The notes below the pieces were generated by a model that searched no databases, was not told where the DNA came from, and worked only from the letters and a program-made list of their open reading frames with translations. Below are positions 37,803 to 49,300 of a DNA stretch of 64,000 nt, piece after piece; position 1 is the stretch's first letter; each line of letters starts with the position of its first letter. A program made the translations under genes and the position numbers. This stretch comes from Tyto alba (Eukaryota; Chordata; Aves; Strigiformes; Tytonidae). The DNA lies in the NCBI RefSeq assembly GCF_018691265.1, contig NW_024881313.1:12042501-12106500 (forward strand), written 5' to 3'.

Positions 37803-38851
37803 CTGTTGAGCATATGAAAATTTAAAAAAGGTTCCGACACAAATGTACCCCCAAAAATAAAATCTGTTGAAGCAAGTTGTTAAACAAAAGAATGATGCAT
37901 GTTCCTCCCTCATAAGGTACTCCACCTATTTTTTCAGCTGGTGTCCAAATACTGCTATTTCGAGTGGTATGTTGAGAATCTGTTAAACATGACTGCATTT
38001 TAAGATGGAAAAAAAAGATGGTGGAATTTATTAAATGAACATTAAATGTTCCTTTGAACTGCAGCTCATATTACCAATAAGCAGTAGCACAGAATAATTT
38101 CCATGTGAAGGCACATCTTAAAGAAAAAGCATTCCAGTTTTTAATTTCTGGAGGCGTTTTCTAATCTTCAAAATAAAATAGCTATCCAATAGTAGAGGTT
38201 TAAAATTACAAAATGAAGAGTTTACATAACATACTAACAACAGTATGGATAAACCCACACCTTCATTTTTAGTACGTTTGTTTTTTTGGGTTTGGGGGCT
38301 CTTTTAATTTCCAGTATTTATTTAACTTATTAATCCCACAAACTATGCCTCATTCAGTGTTGCAGTTGCACAACAATGCATAAATTCTAACTTTATACCA
38401 CTCATATGGCATTGTTCTGTGTGTAGTCACTATTTCCATTAATTAACACAGGCCAATCTGTGCAACAGAAAAGAATAGAATAGGATTTGTATGAAAAAAA
38501 AAAACAGCATCTGTATTATAAAGTACATGTAAAGAACACTGAAAAAGATGACTTCTTAAATTTTATAAACATCATCCACCTTGACTATCTCTCATCTTAT
38601 ATTCACCTACTGCTTTTCATTTACAGTATTAGTTTTAATGACGAACAAGTCAGAAAATATTTTTTCAAATTAACAAGAAAATATAGTTACTTGATCCAGC
38701 ACAGGGATCAATTAGGCAATGGCTACAGTTTTCAGTTTGTTCAGAGCCATCACCAAGTTCCTGATGCACTGTCACACAGATGCAAAGAAATGTGCTAATG
38801 CTTGCAAATTAAAAAAAAAAAATAATAATCCTTAACCACTTTAGTTACCAC

Positions 38852-38872
38852 AAAAAAAAAAAAAAAAAAAAA
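38852..38872. repeat. Oligo-A tract
   Basis: About 21 consecutive A followed by CC and another A run, about 620 bases before the CR1 fragment and unrelated to it. Simple repeat only. Confidence 0.85.
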
Positions 38873-39486
38873 CCAAAAAACATTCAATATGACCTTACAC
38901 AGATAATTTCTGTGCATTTCCATCTCTATATAAAGACAAATAAACTAGCAGTGGGGCCTGTGTGCTACACACTTCATGTGGCATTTATTTCTACCCCACT
39001 GAACAGTGTCTATGACTAGCCAGTAACTCAGTCGTTACTTCAATATAATGCTCAGTTTGGGGCTTTTCTGCATATACCTGTATGTGGAAATATTTGATGA
39101 GATTATATAATTATCAACAAAAAAAAGAAAAAATCCATCATCACTGCTACTACTGATCAGGACGCTGATGTTATCAATCGCCTTACAAGACTGTAGAAAG
39201 TAGAAGTTTCCTGCAAACATTTTAACCTTCAGCAGGTCAGAAAAAAAAAAAAAATGAGAATGCATTAAGTCAAGTTATTGCGGTCTTTTGAGAAAAGAGT
39301 AATTCAATCATTTCCCTGTGCCTACCAGCGTTAACGGTAGTAATGGAAGTACAACATAATTAACTGAAGTTCAGAAATGGTAGAACACTCTTCAGACATG
39401 CCTAAGAAAAAAAAAACAATATTAAGTAATATGCAATCTAAAAAATAATTTTTAAATTACAGTAGCTTGCTTTGGATACATATTCA

Positions 39487-39950
39487 TGAACCTGTTAGAG
39501 CAGGCCCAGCAAAGGGCCATGAAAATGGCCAGAGGTCCAAAACACTTCCCGTATGAGGACAGGCCAAGAGAATTAAGGTTGTTCAGCCTGGAGAATAGAA
39601 GGCTCTGGGGAGACCTCATAGCAGCCTTTCGATATATAGAGGGAGCTTATAAGAAAGAGACTTTTTACCGAGGCATGTAGCAACAGGAAAAGAGGACCTT
39701 TTTTAAACTGAAAGAGGGTGGGGTTTAGATTGGACATAAGGAAGAAACTTTTTACAGTAAGTGTGGTGAGACCCTAGAACAGGTTGCAAACAACAGAGAA
39801 GTTGTAGATGCCCCATCACTGAAAATGTTCAAGGCCAGGTTGGACGGGGCTTTGAGCAACCTGGTCTAGTAGAAGGTGTCCCTGCCCGGGGCAGGGGGTT
39901 GGCACTGGATGATCTTTAAAGGTCCCTTCCAATCCAAACCATTCTATGAC
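39487..39950 (+). mobile_element. CR1 LINE, 5'-truncated 3' end
   Basis: About 460 bases match the 3' end of avian CR1 elements on the plus strand, antisense to PHF14. The first part encodes the end of the CR1 reverse transcriptase ORF, with recognisable pieces such as LFSLENRRLWGDLIAAF and later VVDAPSL and FKARLDGALSNLV. These fall in different frames with stops between, so the copy is dead. The 3' UTR motif GGCACTGGATGATCTTTAAA leads to GGTCCCTTCCAATCC and the terminal ATTCTATG, typical of CR1. The element is 5'-truncated, as most CR1 copies are. The left end is approximate. Confidence 0.93.
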
Positions 39951-41470
39951 ATTTACCAGCTCTCACAAACACTTTACAACTCTAAAGGTATGCTCCCATA
40001 TTAGACATTTATATTACAGATTAAATGCCATATGCATGTTTAAAAGCAAAATGTATTTTTGTATTTCATTTCACAGATTCTGAGTGCCAATGGGCACTAC
40101 TTGTCTCACTGTAAATAAAGTAGCGTGGGATTTAGCCATATTAAAATTAACTGTATTTTTAAGTTACCTTATATTATTTTCTTATGTTTTATCTCCCCAT
40201 AGTAATTCCAAGACAGTAATTTGTTTGGATGCTTTAATTGTGCTGTTCCATTTCTAAATAGGCTTCAACTTAATTTTGGGGGTGGGAATCTTAGTCTGGG
40301 TATAGTTTGATCTTTAACTGCACTCTAAATTATGACAGTTTTCTACATCAATGCTACAGCACTGAGAATACTCTCTAGCTGCTTTATGCCATGCAAACAA
40401 TATAAAGCAGAGAACAAATAAACATTAGTTTCATTCACTTCTTTCCTTCAAATTCTCTTTGCCTTCTGCCTGCACATTATGCTTTGTACTTTCCTTTCTG
40501 CATGCATGTACACACCAGAGATACCTACAGTAAGGGATATCCTTCTGTCTGAATGCATCCACCGTGATAGGTGCTTTTCTAGAAAGAGCTATTCTGTGAT
40601 AACAGCTATTTCTGCAGGTGTTCTGCCAGATGCACTTTCAGTTAGGAAGAGGTTGTAGTATACAATTTTCTCCTTGAAAGAAATTCTTAAAGAATGGCTC
40701 TTTCAAATTGGCAACCATATCATGTCATTCCCTATGGGAGAGAAGTCAAGCTACTCTCAGTGAAAGATGGGGCCAGATACACCATCAAACAGTGAAGAAT
40801 ATATAGTTCCACTGAGAACAAATATGAAAGATAGCAGTCGTGAGAAAGGCATCATTCCTGTACACCTTGTATCTTTAGCTCTACTGTACACAACAGCAGG
40901 TGTCAGGCAAATCCAAAGAGGATAATTCTGAGAGGAATTCTCCAGGACAGAACATTATGCTCCAGAATTAACATACAAAAAATTGTAATAAAGATGAACA
41001 AAAGTGACTACTGATGTCCACATCAGCAGTGGAATCTTGTATAATACCTACCATGCACAAGACTTCAGGGGCAAGCTACTGAAATTTCTACAGTAGTTAA
41101 AAAAAATCCTCCCAGGGTTTTGCAAGACCATTTTACAAACAACTTTAAACATGGTTCCCCATGATTTTTTTTTTTTTTTTTTAACATTCTAAGAAAATCC
41201 ATTTACAGAGGGAGTGATACACTATGTAAGTATATAAGTACGTATATGGCCACCCATTCACAGAAGACAGGCTGATTATTCAGTGCAGTATGTAGCTTAA
41301 CAAGCAGCTCTGTAAAAAACAGCTTTATTACTTGTTTTTAAGTGAAGTCTGAAGGATAAGCAAATTAAAGGAAATCATGGACTTGATTTTGGGTTTGCCC
41401 CTTCCACTATCAAAGCCTAACAAACTCCAGATAGCAGAAGAACACCATCTGGAATAATTTTTGAAAGTTC

Positions 41471-41578
41471 TTTGGGGTTTTTTTTTGTTTGTTTTTTTTG
41501 TTGGGGTTTTTTTTTATTTGTTTGGGGTTGGTTTTTTTTTGTTTGTTTGTTTGTTTGTTTTTGGTTTTGGGTTTTTTT
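41471..41578. repeat. G/T-only low-complexity run
   Basis: About 108 bases consist almost wholly of G and T on the plus strand, built from units like GTTT and GGGGTTTTT, with (GTTT)n at 41541-41560. The PHF14 transcript would carry this as an A/C-rich run. It produces several spurious overlapping open frames. Confidence 0.9.
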
Positions 41579-44500
41579 AGCATTGAGTCCTGTCTGGTTG
41601 AGTGTCATACCCAGGTTCTCACAGCTACATACAAAGAATACAGTCCAAGATCCTGGAACACTGAAAATGAGTGAAAAACCTGTAAAACTGAGCATGCAAT
41701 ACAGAAAACATCTACCACATCTGAAGTTACTCCTACTAAATAATATTATTCAATAACAACCTACAGTCATGGTGGGAGAAGTCAACCAGCCCCCAGTGTA
41801 CTTCACAATACCCTCTTTTCACAGGCGGTAACAAAAAACAGGCTACACAGGTGAGGTTAATTATTTTGGAGGTTAAAGCCACTCCATCACCCTGTCTAGT
41901 GGTCCCTTAGCCGCCTCCTCCCAATCACAAAGTGGACAACAAATCTTTGACATGATGACATGAAACTACCTGGGTATCTCCGCTAAAATACCATGCTACA
42001 CACCATGTATAATCCCTCACCCAGGTTGCCTGCACCAAGTGGAAAGCACCGCAAAAAGTGTTTCTTGACAACAGCCTCTGCCCACAAACTTCCTTACAGG
42101 AACAGTTCCAGAGTCACGAAAACTCCTCTGCACATTTGCTATTCCAAACATGTGTAAAAGCAGCTGTACTTCCTTTACAACTGATATAGAAATTGCAAAA
42201 AATTTTAAAGATATTTACAGACTCAAAAATACCTTAAGAAAATGCTTAAGCTAACTAGATATTAATAACTGGATGTAAAAATAAGGCAGGAAAACCTGGA
42301 TATATTCCTAATATATGGAAAATATGAACTTTTAAATTGCCAAAGGCAGAACTGTGCAACTAGTAAAATCCTGATCACATTTGTCTATTAGAGTAGGGCC
42401 AGAGAGGTCCATTATACTAAGACTGATATAACTATACTGAAAGCAAGAATTGAAAAGGCTTAATACTTCACTTTCAATGTAACTTCAAAAATGATAATCT
42501 AACATCAGTTAGATATATGCCACTGGCTTTCTATTTCTATTTTGCCAAGTATGGTGATTAAACATTGGTAGACTACTAGCAATTCAACACTGGTAATGCT
42601 GGCAGTTAAAAAAATTAAACTGTCCAAAGTAATATGACTAAGAACATACAAAACAAAACCAACATAGGTCAAGATATTACTGCTCTAAGGAGAGAAATTC
42701 ATTTCTCAAATCATGCTTTAAAAAAAAGCATCTAATCTGTATTAACTGCACATATAGACTGGGCAGATTAGGAAATTAAACTCATCATTGACCCACAATC
42801 ACACTTGCTTCAGAAGACAAGTATTTAGTTTAATAGGAAAAAGGGTGCAAGAGGAGCATAAATGAAAGTTTAGCAAGCAGTTTCCTCACTTCTACACTAG
42901 CAGTAACTATATCACTTAGAATTTCAGTAGATGTCTATTCAAGTCATAAAAGCACTCAAAACTAAAGGTTGCCAACTTTGACTTGAGTCATTGGGAACTG
43001 CCTTATTTACAGTGTTATAACACAGATGGCATTGGCTACCCTACATCCCGGATTTGCTTGATATTTCCCAGTTTCCCTGTCTTTAACATCATCAAACTTT
43101 ACCTGTTTGGAATGAAGTACTGCATACCCCATGACTTCCCTCAGCAAATTTGCAGTCCTAAATAATCCATAAAATTGGATTCCAACAGAAATCATTGAAT
43201 AGTGACCTAGAATATGTATTTTTACAACACCTAGAAGTTTCACATCTTGTACAAGTGAAGTGACATCTGGGAGAAAGTTGAACATGTGTCTGAGATATGC
43301 TAAGTCTAATTATATAAGGCATGGTAACAAGTATACGCTCAAGAAGTGATTGAAACATTCCATCCTCACTGCACATGTCTAGACTCCCAGAGGTGGCCAG
43401 GCTGCAAACAGACCATCCCACCAAGCTGGAGTTAATAAAGCACAGAAGAACCTTCTCCATGTGGCAGGAAATATACAAGAGATGAACGTATGCACAGAAA
43501 AGAGGAGATGCAAGAGAAAGTAAAGTAAGAAACAATGAAAACCCTGTTCAAGACTGAGTGAACAAATAGAATGACACTGGACTGATGAGCAAGGGTTCCT
43601 TAACAGACAGAATGGAAAGATGAGGCACAAAGAGTCACAGTAGAGGGAAAACAAACAGTGTCATCCCATCACTAAATCCACCCTGCCCAGACATTGGAAT
43701 GAAAGCCTAGATTTCTGCTACATTAATCCTCTGCTGTCAGTAAACACATGAAAGAACAGGAATCTCAGTGTCTCTGAATAGAGTGCAAGTTCAAAATGCT
43801 CATCAGTCACTCCAAAATGTTACTTCAAGTGGCAGACATCTGTATGGATAAAAGATCTCATGTGGGATGAAGATAACCCAAGAGAACATGATGCCTGTAT
43901 TTTCCATTTTTTCAACGGGAAAAAGCTCTTGAGAACTCCACTCTGAGGGACTACACGTTACAGTTGCAAAGTCAAGCCTTGAAATGATTGTAATAATTAA
44001 GACTGTGCAATTATGTGGCAATTTACTAGTGACTAGTTATTCAATATTTTCTCTTCTTCACTGTCTACTGAAACACCCTACAACTTTTCGGCTGCACATC
44101 ATTTACGTTTTTTCTCAAAAACAGATGTATTAGTTTCTTCATCAGTATTTCAGTAGTGTTTATCACTACAGCATTTTGGTGCTTCACAAACATTTCTTTA
44201 TATTACAATATCCTAGAGAGGAAAGCAAGAGTGGAATCTCCATTGTGCTAAGAGAAAATGAATTACAGAAAGATAAAGATATTTGCAACTTTTTATTTCT
44301 AGATCAAGTCACAGGTTTTTCAGAATACCAAATATATGCATTTATATAGATCATCACACAATTTAAACAGAGCTCCTACTGACCTCAACGGCAATAATAG
44401 TATATAATATTTATGCAAGCCAGTCTCCATGCTCAACACCAAAAAAAAAACATTTACAAACGTGTCCAAAATTTGAGTCTACGAGACTTGTAGCAGAACT

Positions 44501-46034
44501 AGTGACAGAATCCAGTTCAAGGCAGCATTCAACTATGCTCTTCTTATCTACACTGAGATAGTGAGCCAGCCCTTAAATTCACACATCTTCCTTGATCAGG
44601 AACCACACTACATTTCTCTGCATCATAGCAATTTCAGTATATGAGCTGCCAAAACTGAATGACTTCACTTATGAGAGAAATGGTAAATCCTTGCTTTGGA
44701 ATTCTACTGGGAATCACTCTACAACTATACACCAATTTCTGACATAAGTATATCTCCAGTTGTTCTCATTAAATGAAAACAAAACACCAACAACAAAAAA
44801 ATACAGTATGCTCTTGTAAACTTAAAATCATAACTTCAAAAAACTGATCTGTATTGTGAAACACATTATTAAAAAAACAGTTGAGTATATTACAGTACCA
44901 TCATTTCAAGTTACATATTTGTATGCTCTGACTCCAGAGGGTCAGTTTTTTTGACTGATCCCACATTAAGATTACATACAACATTGTTATTTAAGGAACA
45001 AATTTTTCAAGATGTTTGTAAGAAACAGAAAAATACAGTACTTTAAAATATGGTATTACTACTTTCTATTACATAGAAACAAAGAAGCCACTAAATAAAT
45101 ACTTTATTCAATATTATCATAAAGAAAAAGCCCACAGGCCTGAAAAATATTTACATTAAGTAAATTTACAAGAATGCAACAGTTCTAAAATCAGTTTCCC
45201 TAAAAAGATGTCAGAATGATGAGATCTTTAAAGTGAAAAAGGCAGTAACTGCCTGCTGGTGTGACCTAAATCCAAAAGAAAATAAATTAACTACACTGTA
45301 AATAAAGGCCATATCTCCTATGGATTTATTTAGGTGGAAATGAAGGTTAGGTGATTAGAAATATTTTCTGTAATAAAAAAAATTTACCACAGCATCAGGA
45401 CTCTGAATAAAAAAATTCAGAAATGCCAATTCCTTCCTCAAAGTATTTAATACCAACTTCTCAAATCCTTGCTGCATCACGTATTCCCAGAAATCTGATA
45501 GAACGATGAGCATATGCAAAACCTTAAACATTCAGGGCTCATTTCTCCTAGACTTGCACAGTATCATCTACTAGCACGTATCACTCAACATCCTAAAGCT
45601 CATACATATGGATGCCACATAATCAACAGGGAGTAAACAACTTCAGAATACTTTCAATTCAGTATTTAAATAGTCCTTTAACTTTTAACTTTCAAATTTG
45701 TTTTGTGTTTTTAAACACTTACATGTGCATTTGTGAACCAAATAAACATACAATGCAGAGCCGTGGAATTACCATACTTACGGGATTTTTCCAAGTGCAT
45801 GAGTAGAATTTAACATCATTTTCAATGTTGAAAGATTGTTTCTTCCTTCTGTCACATTCATTTCCCTTTGTAAGCAAACTACGCAATGAAATTCTGAATT
45901 CAGACAAATACTAAATACTGATTTACAACAGGCTAAACATGGAGAGACCTCTATGGTCATTGGAAGAAGAAAAAGAACAACAGTCCTGACTGTACTGGAA
46001 AAACACACATTAAGCTTTGAAGGCTGAGTCCAGT

Positions 46035-46067
46035 AAAAAAAAAAAAAAAAAAAAAGAAAAAGAAAAA
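46035..46067. repeat. Oligo-A tract
   Basis: A run of 21 A, then AAAA/AAAAA blocks separated by single G. It is a simple repeat in intron 2. No retroposed body is recognisable upstream of it. Confidence 0.85.
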
Positions 46068-48283
46068 CTTGTTTCCTATTAGCAACAATCCAGGATTTGT
46101 CTAGTAGAGTTGCTTGTTTGTATACACACATATTCTTTACATATATATATAACTTTGAAATTATCAATGTTATTTATATATATGTGTGTATGTAAAAAAG
46201 TCCCCTTTTTATACTTCCTTCACTGAATCTAAATGAACTAGGTACAACCAAAATTAAGGCTATATTATAGAAGATTTATTTTAAATCACCACAGATGTTC
46301 TGTTTCAAATACCCTGCAACTATTCACTTAACCTGTATGACACAAGAAATGTTTTTCTTTCAACTTAAGGGGTTATATGTTTAATACTTTTCTACTCCCT
46401 AACTTCTCCAAACCCTCACAACTTTTTCCCTCACATTAAAAATATTTGAATAAAGTGTAAAACATCAAACTCTGCTGCTGTTTCAAAGTTTTCACTAAAT
46501 TTTAGATTTTATTAAACAGAACACTAATTTCTACTACAAGTGACAGATATAGGTTCTGAAATTTTAAAACAACTCTATATGAGATATACAAACACAAAAC
46601 AGTATTTAGAAAAACATTTTATAAGTAGAACTTGAGTTTTTCTCATATGCTTGTTTCAATATAGTGTTGCTTTTTTAAGGGCAAACCCATCCAACTTCCT
46701 CAAAATGAAACTGAGATTGAAATACACTTAAGGCTAGACACTGACGCACACCCCACTACGTGTACATAGGATACCCTAAAAGTCAAAGAGGGTATCAATT
46801 ACAAATGAATACTCTGCATTTAGACATAGTTGAGTCAGGAAGCTTTATTCATTAATTTAATTAATTATTGTCAAATAATATATTGCTCTGAATTATGTGT
46901 TCATCTCCTATGGTCCATTTCCAATTCTCCTTTTCCCTTAAATCCTGCCTACTCTATTGTTCCAGAATAGGAAGATTTTCTTTGGGAACTAAAAATAATT
47001 TCCTTCCATGGCAAATTATCTTTACAAAAGGCAGTGCCCTTACTCTAAAAAAAAGAATCAAAAATTCCCCAAAACAAGATTAAAGAAGCAAATGAAGCAA
47101 GCCCCCAAAAATCTCAGCATGAAATTGGTAAGACGACATCAGTTTTACTCTCTCAAGTCACTGCAGCCTGCTTCTATCAGACCAACCAAGGGAAATATAT
47201 CTAATCCTGGGGGGGAGGCGAGAAAACAAGGAGCATTAAGGCATATCTTAAAACTGGTGCTGAAAAAATGATTATTAAACATTTTTAATTTCATTAATGA
47301 GGAGCTTTCCAGATGTTAAAAACATAAGCCTTTAAATGGAGATGGGGAATATTTTTGTACAACACATTCAAATGAAAAACACAGATCAGCACCCCTCAAT
47401 GCAGAAATAACAAAGTGAAGTTATTTGACAAGCTGTCATAATGCTTTCCTTACATCTTACACATCCTGCATCTCCTTGCTTATTTCTCTCAGCATATGCC
47501 CCAGAACATCCAATGTGCAGTTTATTCACAAACATGGTCCCACTCCTTCTTTCCCTTCCTTCCAAAGTACTTTTTATCCATCTTATTTTTGCACCTTGTT
47601 TACTTTCAGTTTCTGTGGATGTTCACTGCAGATGTAGGAATCTGCATATGAAGAAAAGACTGCAGAACAAAAACACTTTGAGGCAAGGACTTCCTTCTAG
47701 TATGAAATACATACACCTTTCTGCATAGCTATCTGAATGGACACTTTAAGTTTGTCTTGTAAAAAATAACAAAAACCTGAACAGATTATCTTTCTGCTTA
47801 AGGTTTTCACTCACCTACTAGAGCTAACCTTCAGAAATAAGCAAGTTCTTAAGTCCACAACAAAATATTATCCACAGTTATTTAAAACAAAATGGCTTTA
47901 GAACATTCTTATTTCAATATTAAAGGCACTATGTATTTCAAAAATTATCTCTACATTGAAGAAGTAAAAAGCAAGAAATATAGCTAAGGCAGTCGTCGCA
48001 TAAGCTACTCAAATGGTTTTGCCAAAAGCTGTTTTGATAATCATGAGTTTTCTGTTGAGAAAATATTAATTGCAATTGAAGTACTGTATGGTTGCTTTGT
48101 TTAATCAGTTGTTTCTTATCTGCAGCATAAGAACTTCCAGTTATCCAATCGAGTCACTTAACTTCAAGTGGTTCCAAGTCCCAACAGTTCACTAATAGCA
48201 TTCTGTCTCCCATATATTAAATGAGCAACCATAAAACAGAAATGAGATAATTCTGAACCGAGGAGATGAGGAAGCATATTTAC

Positions 48284-48394
48284 CTGAAGCATCTCCAACT
48301 TTAAAATCACTGTCATCAGAGCTATCATAATCTAAAGCTTCCAGCAGCGAAGCTGCCAAAGGCTTCACTTGTCTCCTCTTCGAACTGCGGTCCA
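48284..48394 (-). CDS. PHF14: PHF14 exon 2 (first coding exon)
   Basis: This 111-bp exon holds the last two bases of the start codon, 36 full codons and one base of the next codon. It encodes residues 1-37 of PHF14, beginning MDRSSKRRQVKPLAASLLEA and running into the serine/aspartate stretch DYDSSDDSDFKVGDAS. The basic SKRRQVK is followed by a short predicted helix and then an acidic segment. The acceptor is CTGCAG and the donor CAG|GTAAAT. The leftover G joins AT of exon 3 to make Asp38. Reading on past the donor adds glycine and then intron, so the exon end is clear. Confidence 0.95.
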
Positions 48395-48980
48395 CTGCAG
48401 GAAAAAAAAAAAACACAGTATTGTTACTAGGTGGCACGGTGAGAGTTCAACACCGCTAAAGGTATTTAAATGAGAAGGCAAGGCAGAACGGCCGCGAGCG
48501 GCGGGGGCAGCCTCCGCCACAACGCCCGAGGAGCAGCCGGCTCCGGGGTCCCGGAGCCCTTCCTTCCCACCGGCGAGGGAGGGGAGCGGCGGCAGGCACC
48601 CCGGGCAGGGCTCCCCACCGCTGCCCAGCCCGGAGCTGCCCGCCCGGCGGAGCGGCGCTGCTCCCTTCGGGCGCCGGGGGCCGGCACGGCACCGCGCCGG
48701 CAGCCCGGGCACCGGCAGGAACCCCGGCTGGGGGGCGGGGGGCCGGGGCGGGGGGCAGAGGGGGGCTGGGCGGACACTGGGGTCGCCTGAGACCCCAGGA
48801 TCCAGCAGGAATTCCAGGCGCGGCGCCTCGGCAGGATCCGGCGGCACCAGCGGCGCGCAGCACGGGGAAGGGGCAGGCGGGGCGGCTGAGGGGCGGCGGG
48901 GAGCCCGTCCGGGGGGGCTCCGCGGGCACCCCGGCATCTGCCCGGGGCGGGGGCGGGAAGAGCTGCCGCGGATCACTTAC
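48395..48980 (-). other. PHF14: PHF14 intron 1 (586 bp)
   Basis: A short, very GC-rich intron with donor GTAAGT and acceptor TTTCCTGCAG. Most of it lies within the CpG island, and only the last 80 or so bases before exon 2 are AT-rich. It interrupts the start codon. I see no other feature in it. Confidence 0.85.
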
Positions 48981-49144
48981 TAAAGCCTGCGGAGGTGAGG
49001 CGGCGGGCGGGCAGGGGCCCTCGGGTATAGCGCCGCGGAGCCGCCGGGCCCCTTCCCCAGACAATGGGCACGGCGGCGACCCGGATGCAGACCCGCGCCC
49101 GCGCGCCCTCCCGCCCGCCCGCCCGCGGCGGCCGGTCCCGCCAC

Positions 49145-49156
49145 TGCGCCTGCGCA
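49145..49156. promoter_or_regulatory. NRF1-type binding site
   Basis: The sequence TGCGCCTGCGCA fits the NRF1 consensus YGCGCMTGCGCR exactly. It lies in the core of the PHF14 CpG island, about 165 bases upstream of the exon 1 donor. NRF1 sites are typical of TATA-less CpG-island promoters and usually sit close to the start site. Confidence 0.6.
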
Positions 49157-49177
49157 CCTGCCCGCCGCCGGCCCCGC

Positions 49178-49189
49178 GGCGCATGCGCG
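49178..49189. promoter_or_regulatory. Second, palindromic NRF1-type site
   Basis: The perfect palindrome GCGCATGCGC at 49179-49188 is the core of the NRF1 consensus. It starts 23 bases beyond the first site, so two sites lie about three helical turns apart (34 bases start to start). Together they suggest that transcription starts near 49.05-49.2 kb. Confidence 0.6.
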
Positions 49190-49300
49190 GTCGGAGCGGT
49201 GAAGCTGAGGAGGGGGCAGTGCCCGTTCTCCTCCCGCGGGCGAGGAGCGGGGCGCGGCGGCGGAGCGAGCGGCCCCGCCAGCGCTCGGTTCTCCGGTGGG

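Larger units (their letters stand above)
37803..48283 (-). other. PHF14: PHF14 intron 2 (10.5 kb)
   Basis: A long AT-rich intron. It holds a CR1 3' fragment at 39.49-39.95 kb, a G/T low-complexity run at 41.47-41.58 kb, and oligo-A or oligo-T tracts at 38852-38872, 41165-41182 and 46035-46067. A dinucleotide-rich stretch (AT/GT) lies at about 46.14-46.19 kb. Open frames here are short, unsupported and often overlap on both strands. I see no exon, RNA gene or other structured element. Confidence 0.8.
1..49190 (-). other. PHF14: PHF14 gene body, 5' part (exons 1-13; 3' part off the left edge)
   Basis: PHF14 is a nuclear multi-PHD-finger chromatin protein whose PZP module reads the histone H3 tail. 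The gene runs right to left. I identified it from twelve coding exons whose joined translation matches the known PHF14 protein closely, including the N-terminus MDRSSKRRQVKPLAASLLEA, the zinc fingers and the coiled coil. Every junction has AG at the acceptor and GT (once GC) at the donor, and phases agree throughout, giving about 723 continuous residues. The family protein is roughly 890-950 residues, so about three quarters is here. The missing part is the end of PHD3, a later PHD finger, the C-terminus and the 3' UTR. The transcription start is estimated from the CpG island and is not seen directly. Confidence 0.96.
48981..49190 (-). other. PHF14: PHF14 exon 1: 5' UTR plus the A of the start codon
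   Basis: On the minus strand the exon ends ...GGCTTTA and is followed by the near-perfect donor GTAAGT (48980-48975). Exon 2 begins TGGACCGC, so joining creates ATG GAC CGC (Met-Asp-Arg), the known PHF14 N-terminus. The exon therefore gives the start codon its first base only. The context is poor at -3 (T) but has G at +4. The 5' boundary is a guess based on the island and the NRF1 sites; only the 3' boundary is well supported. Confidence 0.7.
48460..49300 (-). promoter_or_regulatory. PHF14: CpG-island promoter of PHF14
   Basis: About 840 bases are extremely GC- and CpG-rich against an AT-rich background. The island covers exon 1, nearly all of the short intron 1, and the immediate upstream DNA. 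I see no TATA box, as expected for a housekeeping chromatin gene. Long open frames on both strands here are products of GC richness and end within intron 1, so they are not called as genes. Whether the island also fires to the right cannot be told from sequence. Confidence 0.85.
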
